From assembly GCA_002753185.1 (NCBI GenBank), contig PDZX01000016.1, positions 3,047 through 67,046 of the forward strand: DNA of 64,000 nt, given 5' to 3'. Both the position numbers and the translations under genes were made by a program. This DNA comes from Magnetococcales bacterium WMHbin3 (GTDB lineage: Bacteria; Pseudomonadota; Magnetococcia; Magnetococcales; Magnetaquicoccaceae). Position 1 is the first letter of the stretch, and every line of letters starts with the position of its first letter. This document shows, one piece after another, positions 1 through 8,445 of this stretch. The notes under the pieces are model-generated. The model ran no database searches, was not told the origin of the DNA, and saw only the letters and a list, made by a program, of their open reading frames with translations.

Positions 1-462
1 GCCCAGGCCGGCAACGCCTTCATGATCGCCGATGCGGCCCAGGAAGCGTCCGTGCGCGGCGACCATGCCCTGGAGGCCCAACTGCGGGCCATGGGCATGG
101 GGGAGATGACTGCCGGAGACGATCATTTTCTCAGCCATCTCCAGGCCAGGGTGGCGGAACTCGCCAACGAGCAGGACGAAGAATTCACCGGCGACGAGAC
201 GGATCACGACGCGGACGCCAACCGTGGGGAACTCAATGTGGGCACCACGCTGCGGGATCACAATGCCCAGATCCACATGCCGCCCGTCCCGAACGACGAC
301 GAAAAAAGCCAACGGGGCATCGCCGGCTACGGCGTCACCGAGGCCCGCGGAGAGGAACGTGGGATGCCCGGCCTGACCAGCCAGTTGAACGCCTACGGTC
401 CCAAGGCCTTCCACGCCGAATTGCAGGACCTGATGCGGACGGTAAAAGATGCCGTAGATTAA
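1..462 (+). CDS. 3' end of an unrecognised gene (partial, open at left edge)
   Basis: The reading frame is open from base 1 (Ala-Gln-Ala-Gly-Asn-Ala-Phe precede the first Met at 22) and ends at TAA 460-462, so only the C-terminal 153 residues are visible. The visible part is hydrophilic and acidic in the middle, with no membrane segment, cysteine cluster or motif I recognise. The stop codon shares its last base with an ATG at 462, and the adaptor gene that follows probably starts at 531. The gene therefore lies directly in front of, and in the same direction as, an export-type operon. It could be a component or cargo of that system, but nothing in the residues proves this. Confidence 0.6.
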   Translation, partial: AQAGNAFMIADAAQEASVRGDHALEAQLRAMGMGEMTAGDDHFLSHLQARVAELANEQDEEFTGDETDHDADANRGELNVGTTLRDHNAQIHMPPVPNDDEKSQRGIAGYGVTEARGEERGMPGLTSQLNAYGPKAFHAELQDLMRTVKDAVD

Positions 463-530
463 TGGCACATGGATTGCTTTCGGTCATTGGAGATACGTTT
501 ACCCCAGGATCTCGTGACCGAAGGCAATCC

Positions 531-1304
531 ATGATCGCAGCCATTGCCCGCATTTCGCGTATTTTGCTTGCCGCCCTGCTGCCGTGGGGTGTTCCCCTGG
601 GCGCGTTCGCCGGTCAGGAGATGAACGCGCGCACGGAAATCCGCGCCTATCTGGTGCCCCGGACCCATACCACCCTCTCATCGCACATCGACGCCGAGAT
701 CCAACGCCTGCCGGTCCAGGAGGGCAATACCTTCGCCGCCGACACCCTGCTGGTAGCCTTCGATTGCGCCACGCTGTCGGCCCAGCACGCCAAGGCCAAG
801 ACCGCGCTGCAAGCCGCCGAGGAGAAGTATCGGGTGGTCCAGCGTCTGGCGGAACTGCACTCCGTCGGAACCCTGGAGGCCGACGCCAGCCGTGCGGATC
901 GCGACCAGGCCGAGGCGGACGTGAAACTGCACGAAACCCGTTTGCGTGGCTGCCGGATTCACGCCCCATTCGCCGGGCGGGTCGGAACCCTGTCGGTGCG
1001 GGAACGCCAGTATGTCACCACCGGACAGGCGTTGATGAAGATTCTCGACCATCGCCACCTGGAAATGGAGATGATCGTGCCCTCGCGCTGGCTGGGCTGG
1101 TTGAAACCCAAGACCCCGTTCACCATGCAGATCGACGAAACCGGCAAGGAGTACCCCGCGCAGGTGGTGCGACTGGGCGCGGAGGCCGATCCGGTGAGCC
1201 AGTCGATCAAGATCGTTGGCGCCTTGACGGGAGACCATCCGGATCTGGTGCCGGGCATGAGCGGTGCGGCCATCTTCACGCCCCCCAGCGGGACCGGGAA
1301 GTGA
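531..1304 (+). CDS. HlyD-family periplasmic adaptor (membrane fusion protein)
   Basis: Predicted 257-residue adaptor of the membrane-fusion type, bridging an inner-membrane transporter to the outer membrane in the periplasm. The ATG at 531 is preferred over the upstream in-frame ATG at 462 because it begins directly with a signal peptide (MIAAIARISRILLAALL..., cleavage near AFAG) and has an AAGG a few bases upstream. The biotinyl/lipoyl-like half-motifs flank a coiled-coil hairpin (about residues 60-125), followed by a beta-barrel region ending in 'PGMSGAAIF'. It is short for the family. It lies 3 bases before the next adaptor gene, so the two are co-translated. Substrate unknown. Confidence 0.8.
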   Translation: MIAAIARISRILLAALLPWGVPLGAFAGQEMNARTEIRAYLVPRTHTTLSSHIDAEIQRLPVQEGNTFAADTLLVAFDCATLSAQHAKAKTALQAAEEKYRVVQRLAELHSVGTLEADASRADRDQAEADVKLHETRLRGCRIHAPFAGRVGTLSVRERQYVTTGQALMKILDHRHLEMEMIVPSRWLGWLKPKTPFTMQIDETGKEYPAQVVRLGAEADPVSQSIKIVGALTGDHPDLVPGMSGAAIFTPPSGTGK

Positions 1305-1307
1305 GCC

Positions 1308-2663
1308 ATGGCGGTCCAAGGAGAAAAACTGATCCTGGGGTTGAGCGCTCTGCTGCAACTGGGCAAGCGGGCCTTTGCCTCCGAGGACGAGGCGGCATTC
1401 GGCTTTCTGGTGGTCAACGAAACCCACCTGATGACCCCCTATCGGCAGGCGGCATTGTGGCGGCATGCCGAATACAAGACCGGCGAGGTGGTGGCGCTGT
1501 CCGGCTCGCCGGATCCGAGCACGCGGGCGCCCTATGTCGCCTGGCTGACACGGCTGTTCTCCCTGGAAAAGTTGACCAAGCAGAAAACACCCCTCTGCCT
1601 GACCTCTGCGGACCTCCCCGGAGAGGACGGCGAGGCATGGGAACAGTGGCTGCCCGCCCATGCGGTCTGGGCGCCCCTGACCACCGGACTCGGCAACAGA
1701 ATGGGGGGGATGCTGCTGGTCAAATCGGTCCCCTGGACCGATCCGGAACTCAAGCTGCTCGCCAAGCTGGCCGACGCCTATGCCAACGCCTGGGAACTGG
1801 TGCGCAAACGCGCCCAGACGAAGGGCATCCCCTGGAAACGCATCCTGATCGAACAAAAAGGCCGCACACACCTGGGCGTGGCGCTGGTGTTGTTCATGCT
1901 CTGCTGGGTGCCGGTGCGGGAATCGGCCCTGGCCCCGGCCACGGTGGTGCCGCGCCATCCGACCCCGGTACGCTCCCCCCTGGAAGGGGTGGTGGAACGG
2001 CTGCATGTGGAACCCAACCAGCCGGTCAGGGCGGGAGATCTGCTCTTCACCATGGACGAGGCGGTCCTGGAGAACAAACTGGAAGTGGAACAACGGGCCG
2101 GCGCCATGCTCCAGGAGGAGTACCTGCAAATTCTCAAGCAGGCGGTGACGAATCCGGAAAGCCGCGCGCAAAAACGGATCCTGGAAAAACGGATCGATAA
2201 ACAGGCCGCAGAGAGCAACGGGGTGCGCCTCCTCCTGCAACGGACGCGGGTGACCGCCCCGGCGGACGGCGTGGCCATCCTCACCGACGCCAATCACTGG
2301 CGGGGCAAACCGGTGATGATCGGGGAACGAATCCTGGAAATCGCCGACCCCATGGCCGCCGAACTGGAGATCCGCCTGCCGGTCAACGATGCCATCGCCT
2401 TCGGCAACGGGGCCGGGGTGACGCTCTACCCGAACATGGATCCGCTCGCCACCTGGACAGGCACCGTCATCCGCATCGGCTACGAGCCTCAGGAGATGGA
2501 AGGGGTGCTGTCGTATGCCATCCGCGCCTCCTTTTCCGGTTCGGTCGAGCCGCCACGCATCGGACTGCGCGGCACGGCCAAGATTCAGGGAGAACGGACC
2601 ACGCTGTTCTATTATCTTTTCCGGCATCCGCTCTCCCTGCTGCGGCAGCGGTTGGGCCTGTGA
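1308..2663 (+). CDS. GAF-like/HlyD efflux adaptor, membrane anchored
   Basis: A 451-residue protein. The first ~170 residues look like a cytoplasmic GAF-type sensor domain, a single membrane segment lies near residues 190-205, and an HlyD-type periplasmic part follows (lipoyl motif around 'VRSPLEGVVERLHV', a coiled coil, then a second lipoyl half 'TAPADGVAIL'). This architecture would link a cytoplasmic signal to a periplasmic export conduit. A GGGAAGTGAG ribosome-binding region precedes the ATG. The stop overlaps the GTG of the next gene (GTGA), indicating translational coupling to the M50 protease-adaptor. The GAF assignment is by overall pattern and is less secure than the HlyD part. Confidence 0.75.
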   Translation: MAVQGEKLILGLSALLQLGKRAFASEDEAAFGFLVVNETHLMTPYRQAALWRHAEYKTGEVVALSGSPDPSTRAPYVAWLTRLFSLEKLTKQKTPLCLTSADLPGEDGEAWEQWLPAHAVWAPLTTGLGNRMGGMLLVKSVPWTDPELKLLAKLADAYANAWELVRKRAQTKGIPWKRILIEQKGRTHLGVALVLFMLCWVPVRESALAPATVVPRHPTPVRSPLEGVVERLHVEPNQPVRAGDLLFTMDEAVLENKLEVEQRAGAMLQEEYLQILKQAVTNPESRAQKRILEKRIDKQAAESNGVRLLLQRTRVTAPADGVAILTDANHWRGKPVMIGERILEIADPMAAELEIRLPVNDAIAFGNGAGVTLYPNMDPLATWTGTVIRIGYEPQEMEGVLSYAIRASFSGSVEPPRIGLRGTAKIQGERTTLFYYLFRHPLSLLRQRLGL

Positions 2664-4792
2664 ACGAAGCCGCTCCTCCGGAATCGGGCCGACCCCCGCC
2701 GCTGCGCGAGGAGTTGCATCTCTTTCCCGGCCCGCGCACCCCGGAGGGATCGCCGACCTGGACCTTGCGTGACCCGGCCAACAATCAATTCTATCGTCTG
2801 GGCTGGCGCGAGTTCGAGATTTTATGCCGTTGGCGGCGCGGGGCGCCGGCGCGCATCGCCGAACTGGTCTCCACGGAAACCCCCCTGGAGACCACCTCCG
2901 GGGATGTTCAGGAGTTGGTGCGCTTCCTGTTGGGGGCCAACCTGCTGCGTCCCCAGGGGGAACGGGGGCTGGAACGGCTGACCAGGAACTACCGGTCAAA
3001 ACAGCAATCGTGGTTTCAAAAGATTCTCCACGCCTATCTCTTCTTCCGCATTCCCCTGTTCGATCCGGATCGATGGCTGCAAAAAACCCTGCCGTGGGTA
3101 CGCTGGGCGTTTTCGAAAAAATTTTTTCTCGCCAGTGGGGTCGCGGGGTTGATGGGGTTGCATTTCATCATGCGGCAGTGGGAGATCGCCATGGCGACCT
3201 TCAGCGAGACCGACATGGTGACGGAAGTGCTGTTCATCACCCTGGCCATGTTTCTCACCAAGGCGATCCATGAACTGGGCCACGCCTATGCCGCAGTACG
3301 CTATGGGTGCCGGGTTCCCACCATCGGCGTGGCGTTCCTGATGCTGCTGCCGGTGCTGTATACCGATACCAGCGAGGTGTGGAAGGTGGCATCGCGGCAC
3401 CGACGGCTGGTGGTAGCGGCGGCCGGGATCATCGCCGAACTGCTGCTGACCGCCTGGGCCTCGCTGCTCTGGGGGTTGTTGCCGTCAGGCGGGACCAAGG
3501 ACGCCTTGTTCTTCCTGGCCACGGTGAGCTGGATCTCCACCCTGGTGTTGAACGCCAGCCCGTTCCTGCGCTTCGACGGCTATTATCTGTTCGCCGACTG
3601 GCTGGGGATCGACAATCTGCACGACCGGGCCGGCGCCCTGGGACGCTGGAAACTGCGGGAGGTCCTGCTGGGACTGGGCGCCCCGTTTCCCGATGCCGTG
3701 CTCTATGCCCGGCGCCGGCTGTTGATTTTCTTCGCCTGGGTCACCTGGATCTACCGGTTCTTCCTGTACCTGGGGATTGCCCTGGCGGTTTATCATTTGT
3801 TCTTCAAAGCCTTGGGGATGATTCTGATGGCGGTCGAGATCGGCTGGTTTCTGGTGCGACCGGTGGTGAGCGAGTTCAAGACGTGGTTCCGCCCGGGATC
3901 CGGACTGCGCGTCAACCGCCGGGTGGTGATTTCCCTGCTGGGGCTGGGCGCGCTGATCGGCGCGCTCGCCATTCCCTGGCATGCCACGGTGCAGGCCCCG
4001 GCCATGCTGGAGCGATCCGACCACGTCACCCTGTTCTCCCCGGCCCCGGCGCGCATCCGCGAGGTATTGGTCCACCACGGGCAGGAGGTGCTGGAAGGGA
4101 CCATTCTCCTGCAACTGGACGCCCCGGATCTGGACAATCAGGTGGAGGTCTTGCGGCACAAGATCGATCTGTCGCTATGGAAACTCCAGTTTCGCGGCAC
4201 GGATCCCGGCTTGCTGAAACACTCCCTGGTCAACGACAAGGAACTGGAGGTGGATCTGACCCAGTATCGGGAGTTGCAGAGGCAACAAAAGAGACTGACC
4301 GTCACCGCCCCCTTCGACGGCTGGGTGGCCTTGCCCAACCGGGATCTGGTACCCGGTGTGTGGCTGGCCAACAACGAACCCCTCGTGGAGATCGCCCATC
4401 CGGAACAATGGCGCCTGACCGCCTACGTGCGGGAGACCGACCTGACGAACATCCGCCCCGGCAACGAGGCCCGTTTTCTGGCGGATTCCATGGACTGGGC
4501 GCCGATTGCGGCGCGCATCGCCGCCATCGCGCCGCTGGGGGCCACCACCTTGGACGAGATCCCCCTGGCCAACCAGCACGGCGGCAACGTCCCGGCGCGC
4601 AAGGACGACAAGGGTCACTTCATCCCCACCACGGCGGTTTACCGGGTCACGCTGCACCCCACCGATGCGTTTCCCCAACCGCCCCACGTCCTGCGCGGCA
4701 GCGTGGTGATGGAGTCCCACGTCGCCCGCAGTCTGTTGTCGCGGATCCAACGCGAGGCGATGGAAATCCTGGTGCGCGAGACCGGCCTGTGA
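2660..4792 (+). CDS. PqqD-like / site-2 protease (M50) / HlyD fusion protein
   Basis: A 710-residue polytopic protein starting at GTG inside the previous stop codon (GTGA). Residues ~30-100 resemble a PqqD-like winged-helix peptide-binding domain. Several membrane helices follow, with the M50 zinc motif HELGH at 204-208 and the third-ligand region 'NASPFLRFDGYY' at 298-309 (Asp306). After a last membrane helix (about 420-440) comes a periplasmic HlyD-type adaptor with lipoyl half-motifs and a beta barrel. All M50 catalytic residues are present, so intramembrane proteolysis is plausible. The combination suggests recognition, cleavage and export of a peptide or protein, but the substrate is unknown. 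The stop overlaps the next start (GTGA). Confidence 0.85.
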   Translation: MNEAAPPESGRPPPLREELHLFPGPRTPEGSPTWTLRDPANNQFYRLGWREFEILCRWRRGAPARIAELVSTETPLETTSGDVQELVRFLLGANLLRPQGERGLERLTRNYRSKQQSWFQKILHAYLFFRIPLFDPDRWLQKTLPWVRWAFSKKFFLASGVAGLMGLHFIMRQWEIAMATFSETDMVTEVLFITLAMFLTKAIHELGHAYAAVRYGCRVPTIGVAFLMLLPVLYTDTSEVWKVASRHRRLVVAAAGIIAELLLTAWASLLWGLLPSGGTKDALFFLATVSWISTLVLNASPFLRFDGYYLFADWLGIDNLHDRAGALGRWKLREVLLGLGAPFPDAVLYARRRLLIFFAWVTWIYRFFLYLGIALAVYHLFFKALGMILMAVEIGWFLVRPVVSEFKTWFRPGSGLRVNRRVVISLLGLGALIGALAIPWHATVQAPAMLERSDHVTLFSPAPARIREVLVHHGQEVLEGTILLQLDAPDLDNQVEVLRHKIDLSLWKLQFRGTDPGLLKHSLVNDKELEVDLTQYRELQRQQKRLTVTAPFDGWVALPNRDLVPGVWLANNEPLVEIAHPEQWRLTAYVRETDLTNIRPGNEARFLADSMDWAPIAARIAAIAPLGATTLDEIPLANQHGGNVPARKDDKGHFIPTTAVYRVTLHPTDAFPQPPHVLRGSVVMESHVARSLLSRIQREAMEILVRETGL

Positions 4793-6021
4793 CCCATGCC
4801 CCGCCTGGGGAGCGCCATTCGGCCTTCCTGTTGTCCATCGTCATCGTGCTGGTGGGGTTGTGCGGACGCACGATCATCGAGAAGGCGCTGGCCATGCGTG
4901 GCGGAACCGAGGCCGTGGCGTTGTGGGGGCAGGTCGGGTCCCTGGTGGATCTGCTCTCCGGGGTGGGATTGGCTGGCATCGGGGTGGGCGTGACGGTGCT
5001 GGTGGCGGGCGAGGGTCGTGTCGGGCATCGCCGGGGGATTCTCTATTCCGGGGTGGCCGTGGGGTTGCTGCTGTCCGGCCTGTTGCTGCTGGTGGTGGAG
5101 CGTTATCCCGGCTTTCTGGTGGCGATGGTGGACGGCCTGCTGCCCCCGGATCTTTTGCGCCTGGCCACCCTGGCCGGAATGCTGACGATTGTGCCGGGGG
5201 TGTTGACCGGCTACTGGCAGGGTCTGGGCAGGCGGCGACTGCTGCTGGGCTGGGCGGTATTGGTGGTGGTGTTGATTCTGGTCGCGGTGTTCTGGCCCGG
5301 CGGGACTCCGCTGATGGAACGGCTGTTGTGGGCGCAGATCGTGCCGGCGCTGGCGGTGGCCGGTGTTTTTTGTTACCGGTTCATGCGCCATTTTCACGAC
5401 ATTGACTGGCAGGAGACGTGGCGTCCCTTGCTGCGTTTCGCGCCCGTGGGGATCTCGATCGGCCTGCTGAGTCCCTTTTCCTCGCTGTTGATGCGCTCCC
5501 GTCTGGCGGAACTGCTCTCCTGGCACGACGTGGGGATGATTCAGGCGCAATGGCGCATCATCGAGTGGGTGACGGCCCTGGCGAGCGGGGTGATGGTGTA
5601 TCATTATCTCCCGTTGTTGAGCGCCGCCGAGGGGGAAGCGTTTTTTCGGCAACTGCGGCGCATGGCCCTGGCGACCCTGCCCCCCGCCGCGCTTCTCATG
5701 ATTTTTTTTATTTTATTACAAGATATTATCACACAGTTTTTCTATCAATCCGGCTTTGCCCTGCCCCTGCCAGCCGCCATGATGTTTCTGCTCGGCGACT
5801 GGATCCGCGTAGTGGCGTGGGTGTTCTTGTACGCCCTCTACGCCCGCCGCCAGACCGTGGCCATCACCTGGGGGGAATTTTTGTCGCTGCCGTTGTTCAC
5901 CGCCCTGCTGTGGCTCGTGCCCGGCCCGCTGCTCCCCTGGCAGGTGGGAGGGTTGTGGGTGATCAGCTATTGCGCGTATGCCGTGTTCAATGGCTGGATG
6001 GTGGTCAGAAAGGTATCGTAA
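4789..6021 (+). CDS. Polytopic membrane protein, flippase-like (Wzx/MATE-like fold)
   Basis: A 410-residue protein almost entirely made of hydrophobic helices (about 10-12), with short basic loops. It resembles O-antigen/polysaccharide flippases in length and helix pattern. The GTG start at 4789 overlaps the stop of the protease-adaptor gene, so it is translated as part of the same operon. No catalytic motif is visible. It may supply a lipid-linked or membrane substrate to the adaptor complex, or be the transport channel the adaptors dock on. The family assignment is tentative because helix-rich proteins are hard to tell apart by eye. Confidence 0.65.
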   Translation: MTHAPPGERHSAFLLSIVIVLVGLCGRTIIEKALAMRGGTEAVALWGQVGSLVDLLSGVGLAGIGVGVTVLVAGEGRVGHRRGILYSGVAVGLLLSGLLLLVVERYPGFLVAMVDGLLPPDLLRLATLAGMLTIVPGVLTGYWQGLGRRRLLLGWAVLVVVLILVAVFWPGGTPLMERLLWAQIVPALAVAGVFCYRFMRHFHDIDWQETWRPLLRFAPVGISIGLLSPFSSLLMRSRLAELLSWHDVGMIQAQWRIIEWVTALASGVMVYHYLPLLSAAEGEAFFRQLRRMALATLPPAALLMIFFILLQDIITQFFYQSGFALPLPAAMMFLLGDWIRVVAWVFLYALYARRQTVAITWGEFLSLPLFTALLWLVPGPLLPWQVGGLWVISYCAYAVFNGWMVVRKVS

Positions 6022-6065
6022 GCCCCATGACCGATCTTCAACTGCAACCGAACGGATGACACGCC

Positions 6066-7028
6066 ATGCCCGGCACTCATGCCTCCGACTCCCTCTACCA
6101 CCGCCTTTTCGCCCACCCGGAGATGGTGGCCGATCTGCTGCGCGGATTCCTGGACCCGGCCATGTTGGCGGAACTCGATCTGGACCATTTGCGGCGGCAC
6201 AACACCAAATTCACCTCGCGCAAGGGAGAACGACGACGCAGTGATGTAGTCTGGGAGATTCCGACGCGCAACGGGGATACCTTGTTCGTCCTGCTCCTGC
6301 TCGAATTCCAATCCGAGGTGGTGGAGTGGATGGCCTTGCGGGTTGACGTGTACACGGGCCTGCTCTATCAGCAACTGGTACACGAAAGAAAACTCAAAGA
6401 AAGTGACGGCTTGCCTCCGGTGCTGCCCATTGTGCTGTTCAATGGAGAGCCACGCTGGAACGCCGCCACCAGCCTGCGGAGTCTGATTCGTCTGCCGGCG
6501 GCCTCTTCCTTGTGGCAATTTCAGCCGGAGATGCGTTATCATGTCTTGGACGAAGGGGCCTATCCCAGGGAGATGCTGGAAAAAAGCCCATACGTGACCG
6601 CCATTCTCTTCCGCATGGAGCATCCGGTTGACCCGGAGGCCATGGTGCGCGCGGCGCGAGATGTGTCGGAATGGTTCACGCGGCACCCGGACGGCCCTCC
6701 GGTAAAACAGTTATTCCTCGAATTGATACAGGCCGGATTGGCTCGGCTCAAGGTGAATCCCTTGCCGACCATCCCAGACGATCTGCAGGAGGTGGTCATC
6801 ATGTTGACGGCGCGTGTTGAGAAGTGGGCAAAGGATTATGAGCAGCGGGGCATGCAAAAAGGCGAACAGCAAGGGCAAGCCAAATTGCTGCTCAATCTCC
6901 TGCAAGAGCGGTTCGGCATGATTCCAGAGGCCATTCAAAAGCAGGTGACAACCGCCGGGCTGGAAGAGATCGATGCCTGGGCACGCAGATTGTTCAAGGC
7001 GGATTCGTTGCAGGCGGTCTTTCGATAG
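6066..7028 (+). CDS. Rpn-family recombination-promoting nuclease / putative transposase
   Basis: A 320-residue member of the RpnA/YhgA-like family (PF04754-type), DNA endonucleases of the PD-(D/E)XK fold known to promote RecA-independent recombination. The N-terminus has the typical 'YHRLFAHPEMVADLL' helix. The probable catalytic residues are Asp60 (RSDVVW) and Glu80/Gln82 (LEFQS). The C-terminal ~60 residues ('LLNLLQERFGMIP...') look like the DUF4351 tail found in many members. It starts 44 bases after the flippase-like gene and is not obviously part of that operon. Such genes are often multicopy and mobile in character, but no inverted repeats were seen here. Confidence 0.88.
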   Translation: MPGTHASDSLYHRLFAHPEMVADLLRGFLDPAMLAELDLDHLRRHNTKFTSRKGERRRSDVVWEIPTRNGDTLFVLLLLEFQSEVVEWMALRVDVYTGLLYQQLVHERKLKESDGLPPVLPIVLFNGEPRWNAATSLRSLIRLPAASSLWQFQPEMRYHVLDEGAYPREMLEKSPYVTAILFRMEHPVDPEAMVRAARDVSEWFTRHPDGPPVKQLFLELIQAGLARLKVNPLPTIPDDLQEVVIMLTARVEKWAKDYEQRGMQKGEQQGQAKLLLNLLQERFGMIPEAIQKQVTTAGLEEIDAWARRLFKADSLQAVFR

Positions 7029-7386
7029 ATCATTGCATACGCCATACGGATCAGTTTTCGTAGAGAAAGATATCCTGGAAGGCAGATCGCCACCCAAACG
7101 GTGGAGTGTGGGTAATCGGCGATCGCAGTGACGCCTCGTATCCCGCTTTACCTTGTGCAGCCATTCCGAGACATTCTCACTCGTAATAAAACTAAAAGAA
7201 TTAATTCACGACCAATCACTACACACAAAAAAAATGATTTTCTATTATTGTAGACGCTTGCGGAATGATTCATGAAGATGCTATAAAATAAATAAGACAA
7301 AAAAATAACATGGTTATATAACAACATAACCAACAAACACAAAATATTGACTAAACATCAACTTATACACAAAGAGGTGGAAAACG
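7029..7386. other. 358-bp AT-rich intergenic region
   Basis: No credible ORF was found. The right half (about 7180-7345) is strikingly AT-rich for this GC-rich window and holds the promoter of the RNase T2 gene. Nothing else (tRNA, repeat, clear terminator) was recognised. Confidence 0.6.
7258..7287 (+). promoter_or_regulatory. Sigma70-type promoter of the RNase T2 gene
   Basis: TTGCGG (7258-7263) and TATAAA (7282-7287) are separated by 18 bases in an AT-rich stretch about 100 bases before the RNase T2 start. The leader ends in AGAGGTGG (about 7373-7380), a strong ribosome-binding site for ATG 7387. Confidence 0.6.
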
Positions 7387-8445
7387 ATGATAAAAAAATT
7401 CGGCAAAATCGCACTGGCAACGCTGCTGGCGTGGGGCGCCAGCGCCTTCAGCGCCGAGGCGGGAACCAAGTCCCTCGGTTTCATCAAGGCAACCCAACCC
7501 TGCCCGGCATTCCTCTCCATGCGCAAGGAAACCAATCCAGGCAAAATCACCCTCAAGGTCGGAGAAAGCTATGCCGTCATCGACCTCAAATCCCCTCGTG
7601 ATGCCAATGCCGTGCGCATCCGCATGGACGGCACCGACTTCCCCGAACGCTGGGTGGAACGCAATTGCGGCATCCTCACCATCACCGGAAATCAGGACAA
7701 GGATAAAAAGGATCCCGACAAAGAAAAAGGGGTGTGCCCCATCGGACGCTGCAACCAACCCGACCAGGAAGACAGCTTCGTCCTCTCCTTGAGCTGGCAA
7801 CCCGCCTTCTGCGAAAGCAAGGCCGGCAAACCAAAACCCGAATGCCTCCACGAAGACCCCAAAGGCTACGCCGCCACCCACTTCACCCTGCATGGCCTCT
7901 GGCCCAACAAAAACGCCTGCGGCACCCGCTACGGCTATTGCGGCAAAACCGTCTGCAACGACCCGTCCCACGGCAACGACCCGAAATGGATGTGCCAATA
8001 TCCAGAAGTCCCATGGAATGGTACAATCCCTAAAGATGTTACGGACGTGATGCCAAGCATCCAGGCCGGCTCCTGCCTCGACCGTCACGAATGGTACAAA
8101 CACGGCACCTGCGCCGCACCCTGGACACCACAGGAATACTTCTCGTTCGCCGCCCAACTGGTCAAGGAGTTCAATAATGCCGGCATGGCCAAAATCATGG
8201 CCGACCACCTGGGCAAGGAGGTCAACGTGACTACCTTCATGGACGCCATCGACGACGCCTTCGGCGAAGGGGCATCCAACCGCGTCGGACTGCAATGCGC
8301 CGGCGACCTGCTCACCGGCATCTCCATCCAACTGCCAGCCAACATGGATCGCTCCGAATCACTCCAGGAACTCCTCCAGGAGGCCAAGGCCAGCGCCAAC
8401 TCCTCCTGCCGCGGCAACTTCCGGGTGGATCCGGCCGGACATTAA
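7387..8445 (+). CDS. Secreted ribonuclease T2 family protein
   Basis: A 352-residue exported endoribonuclease. An N-terminal signal peptide ends near 'SAEAGTK'. An extra Cys-containing domain of about 90 residues follows, possibly SH3-like. Then comes the RNase T2 core with both conserved active-site segments: CAS I 'FTLHGLWPN' (His169) and CAS II 'HEWYKHGTC' (His234, Glu235, Lys238, His239). Many cysteines suggest disulfides and a periplasmic or extracellular location, where it would degrade RNA to 3'-phosphorylated nucleotides. The stop TAA (8443-8445) lies in a shared TTAA with the stop of the convergent cca gene. Confidence 0.93.
   Translation: MIKKFGKIALATLLAWGASAFSAEAGTKSLGFIKATQPCPAFLSMRKETNPGKITLKVGESYAVIDLKSPRDANAVRIRMDGTDFPERWVERNCGILTITGNQDKDKKDPDKEKGVCPIGRCNQPDQEDSFVLSLSWQPAFCESKAGKPKPECLHEDPKGYAATHFTLHGLWPNKNACGTRYGYCGKTVCNDPSHGNDPKWMCQYPEVPWNGTIPKDVTDVMPSIQAGSCLDRHEWYKHGTCAAPWTPQEYFSFAAQLVKEFNNAGMAKIMADHLGKEVNVTTFMDAIDDAFGEGASNRVGLQCAGDLLTGISIQLPANMDRSESLQELLQEAKASANSSCRGNFRVDPAGH

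Noticed and set aside
678-2999. 773-codon ORF on the minus strand
   Set aside because: It is antisense to three well-supported adaptor and protease genes, has Pro/Arg/Gly-rich composition without motifs, and arises from GC-rich codon bias.
3307-4788. N-terminal extension of the flippase-like ORF
   Set aside because: This part overlaps the M50-HlyD gene in another frame. The real protein starts at GTG 4789, where hydrophobic helices begin.
6066-7028. Treating the Rpn-family gene as an insertion sequence
   Set aside because: No terminal inverted repeats or target-site duplications were visible around it, and Rpn proteins are not by themselves IS transposases.
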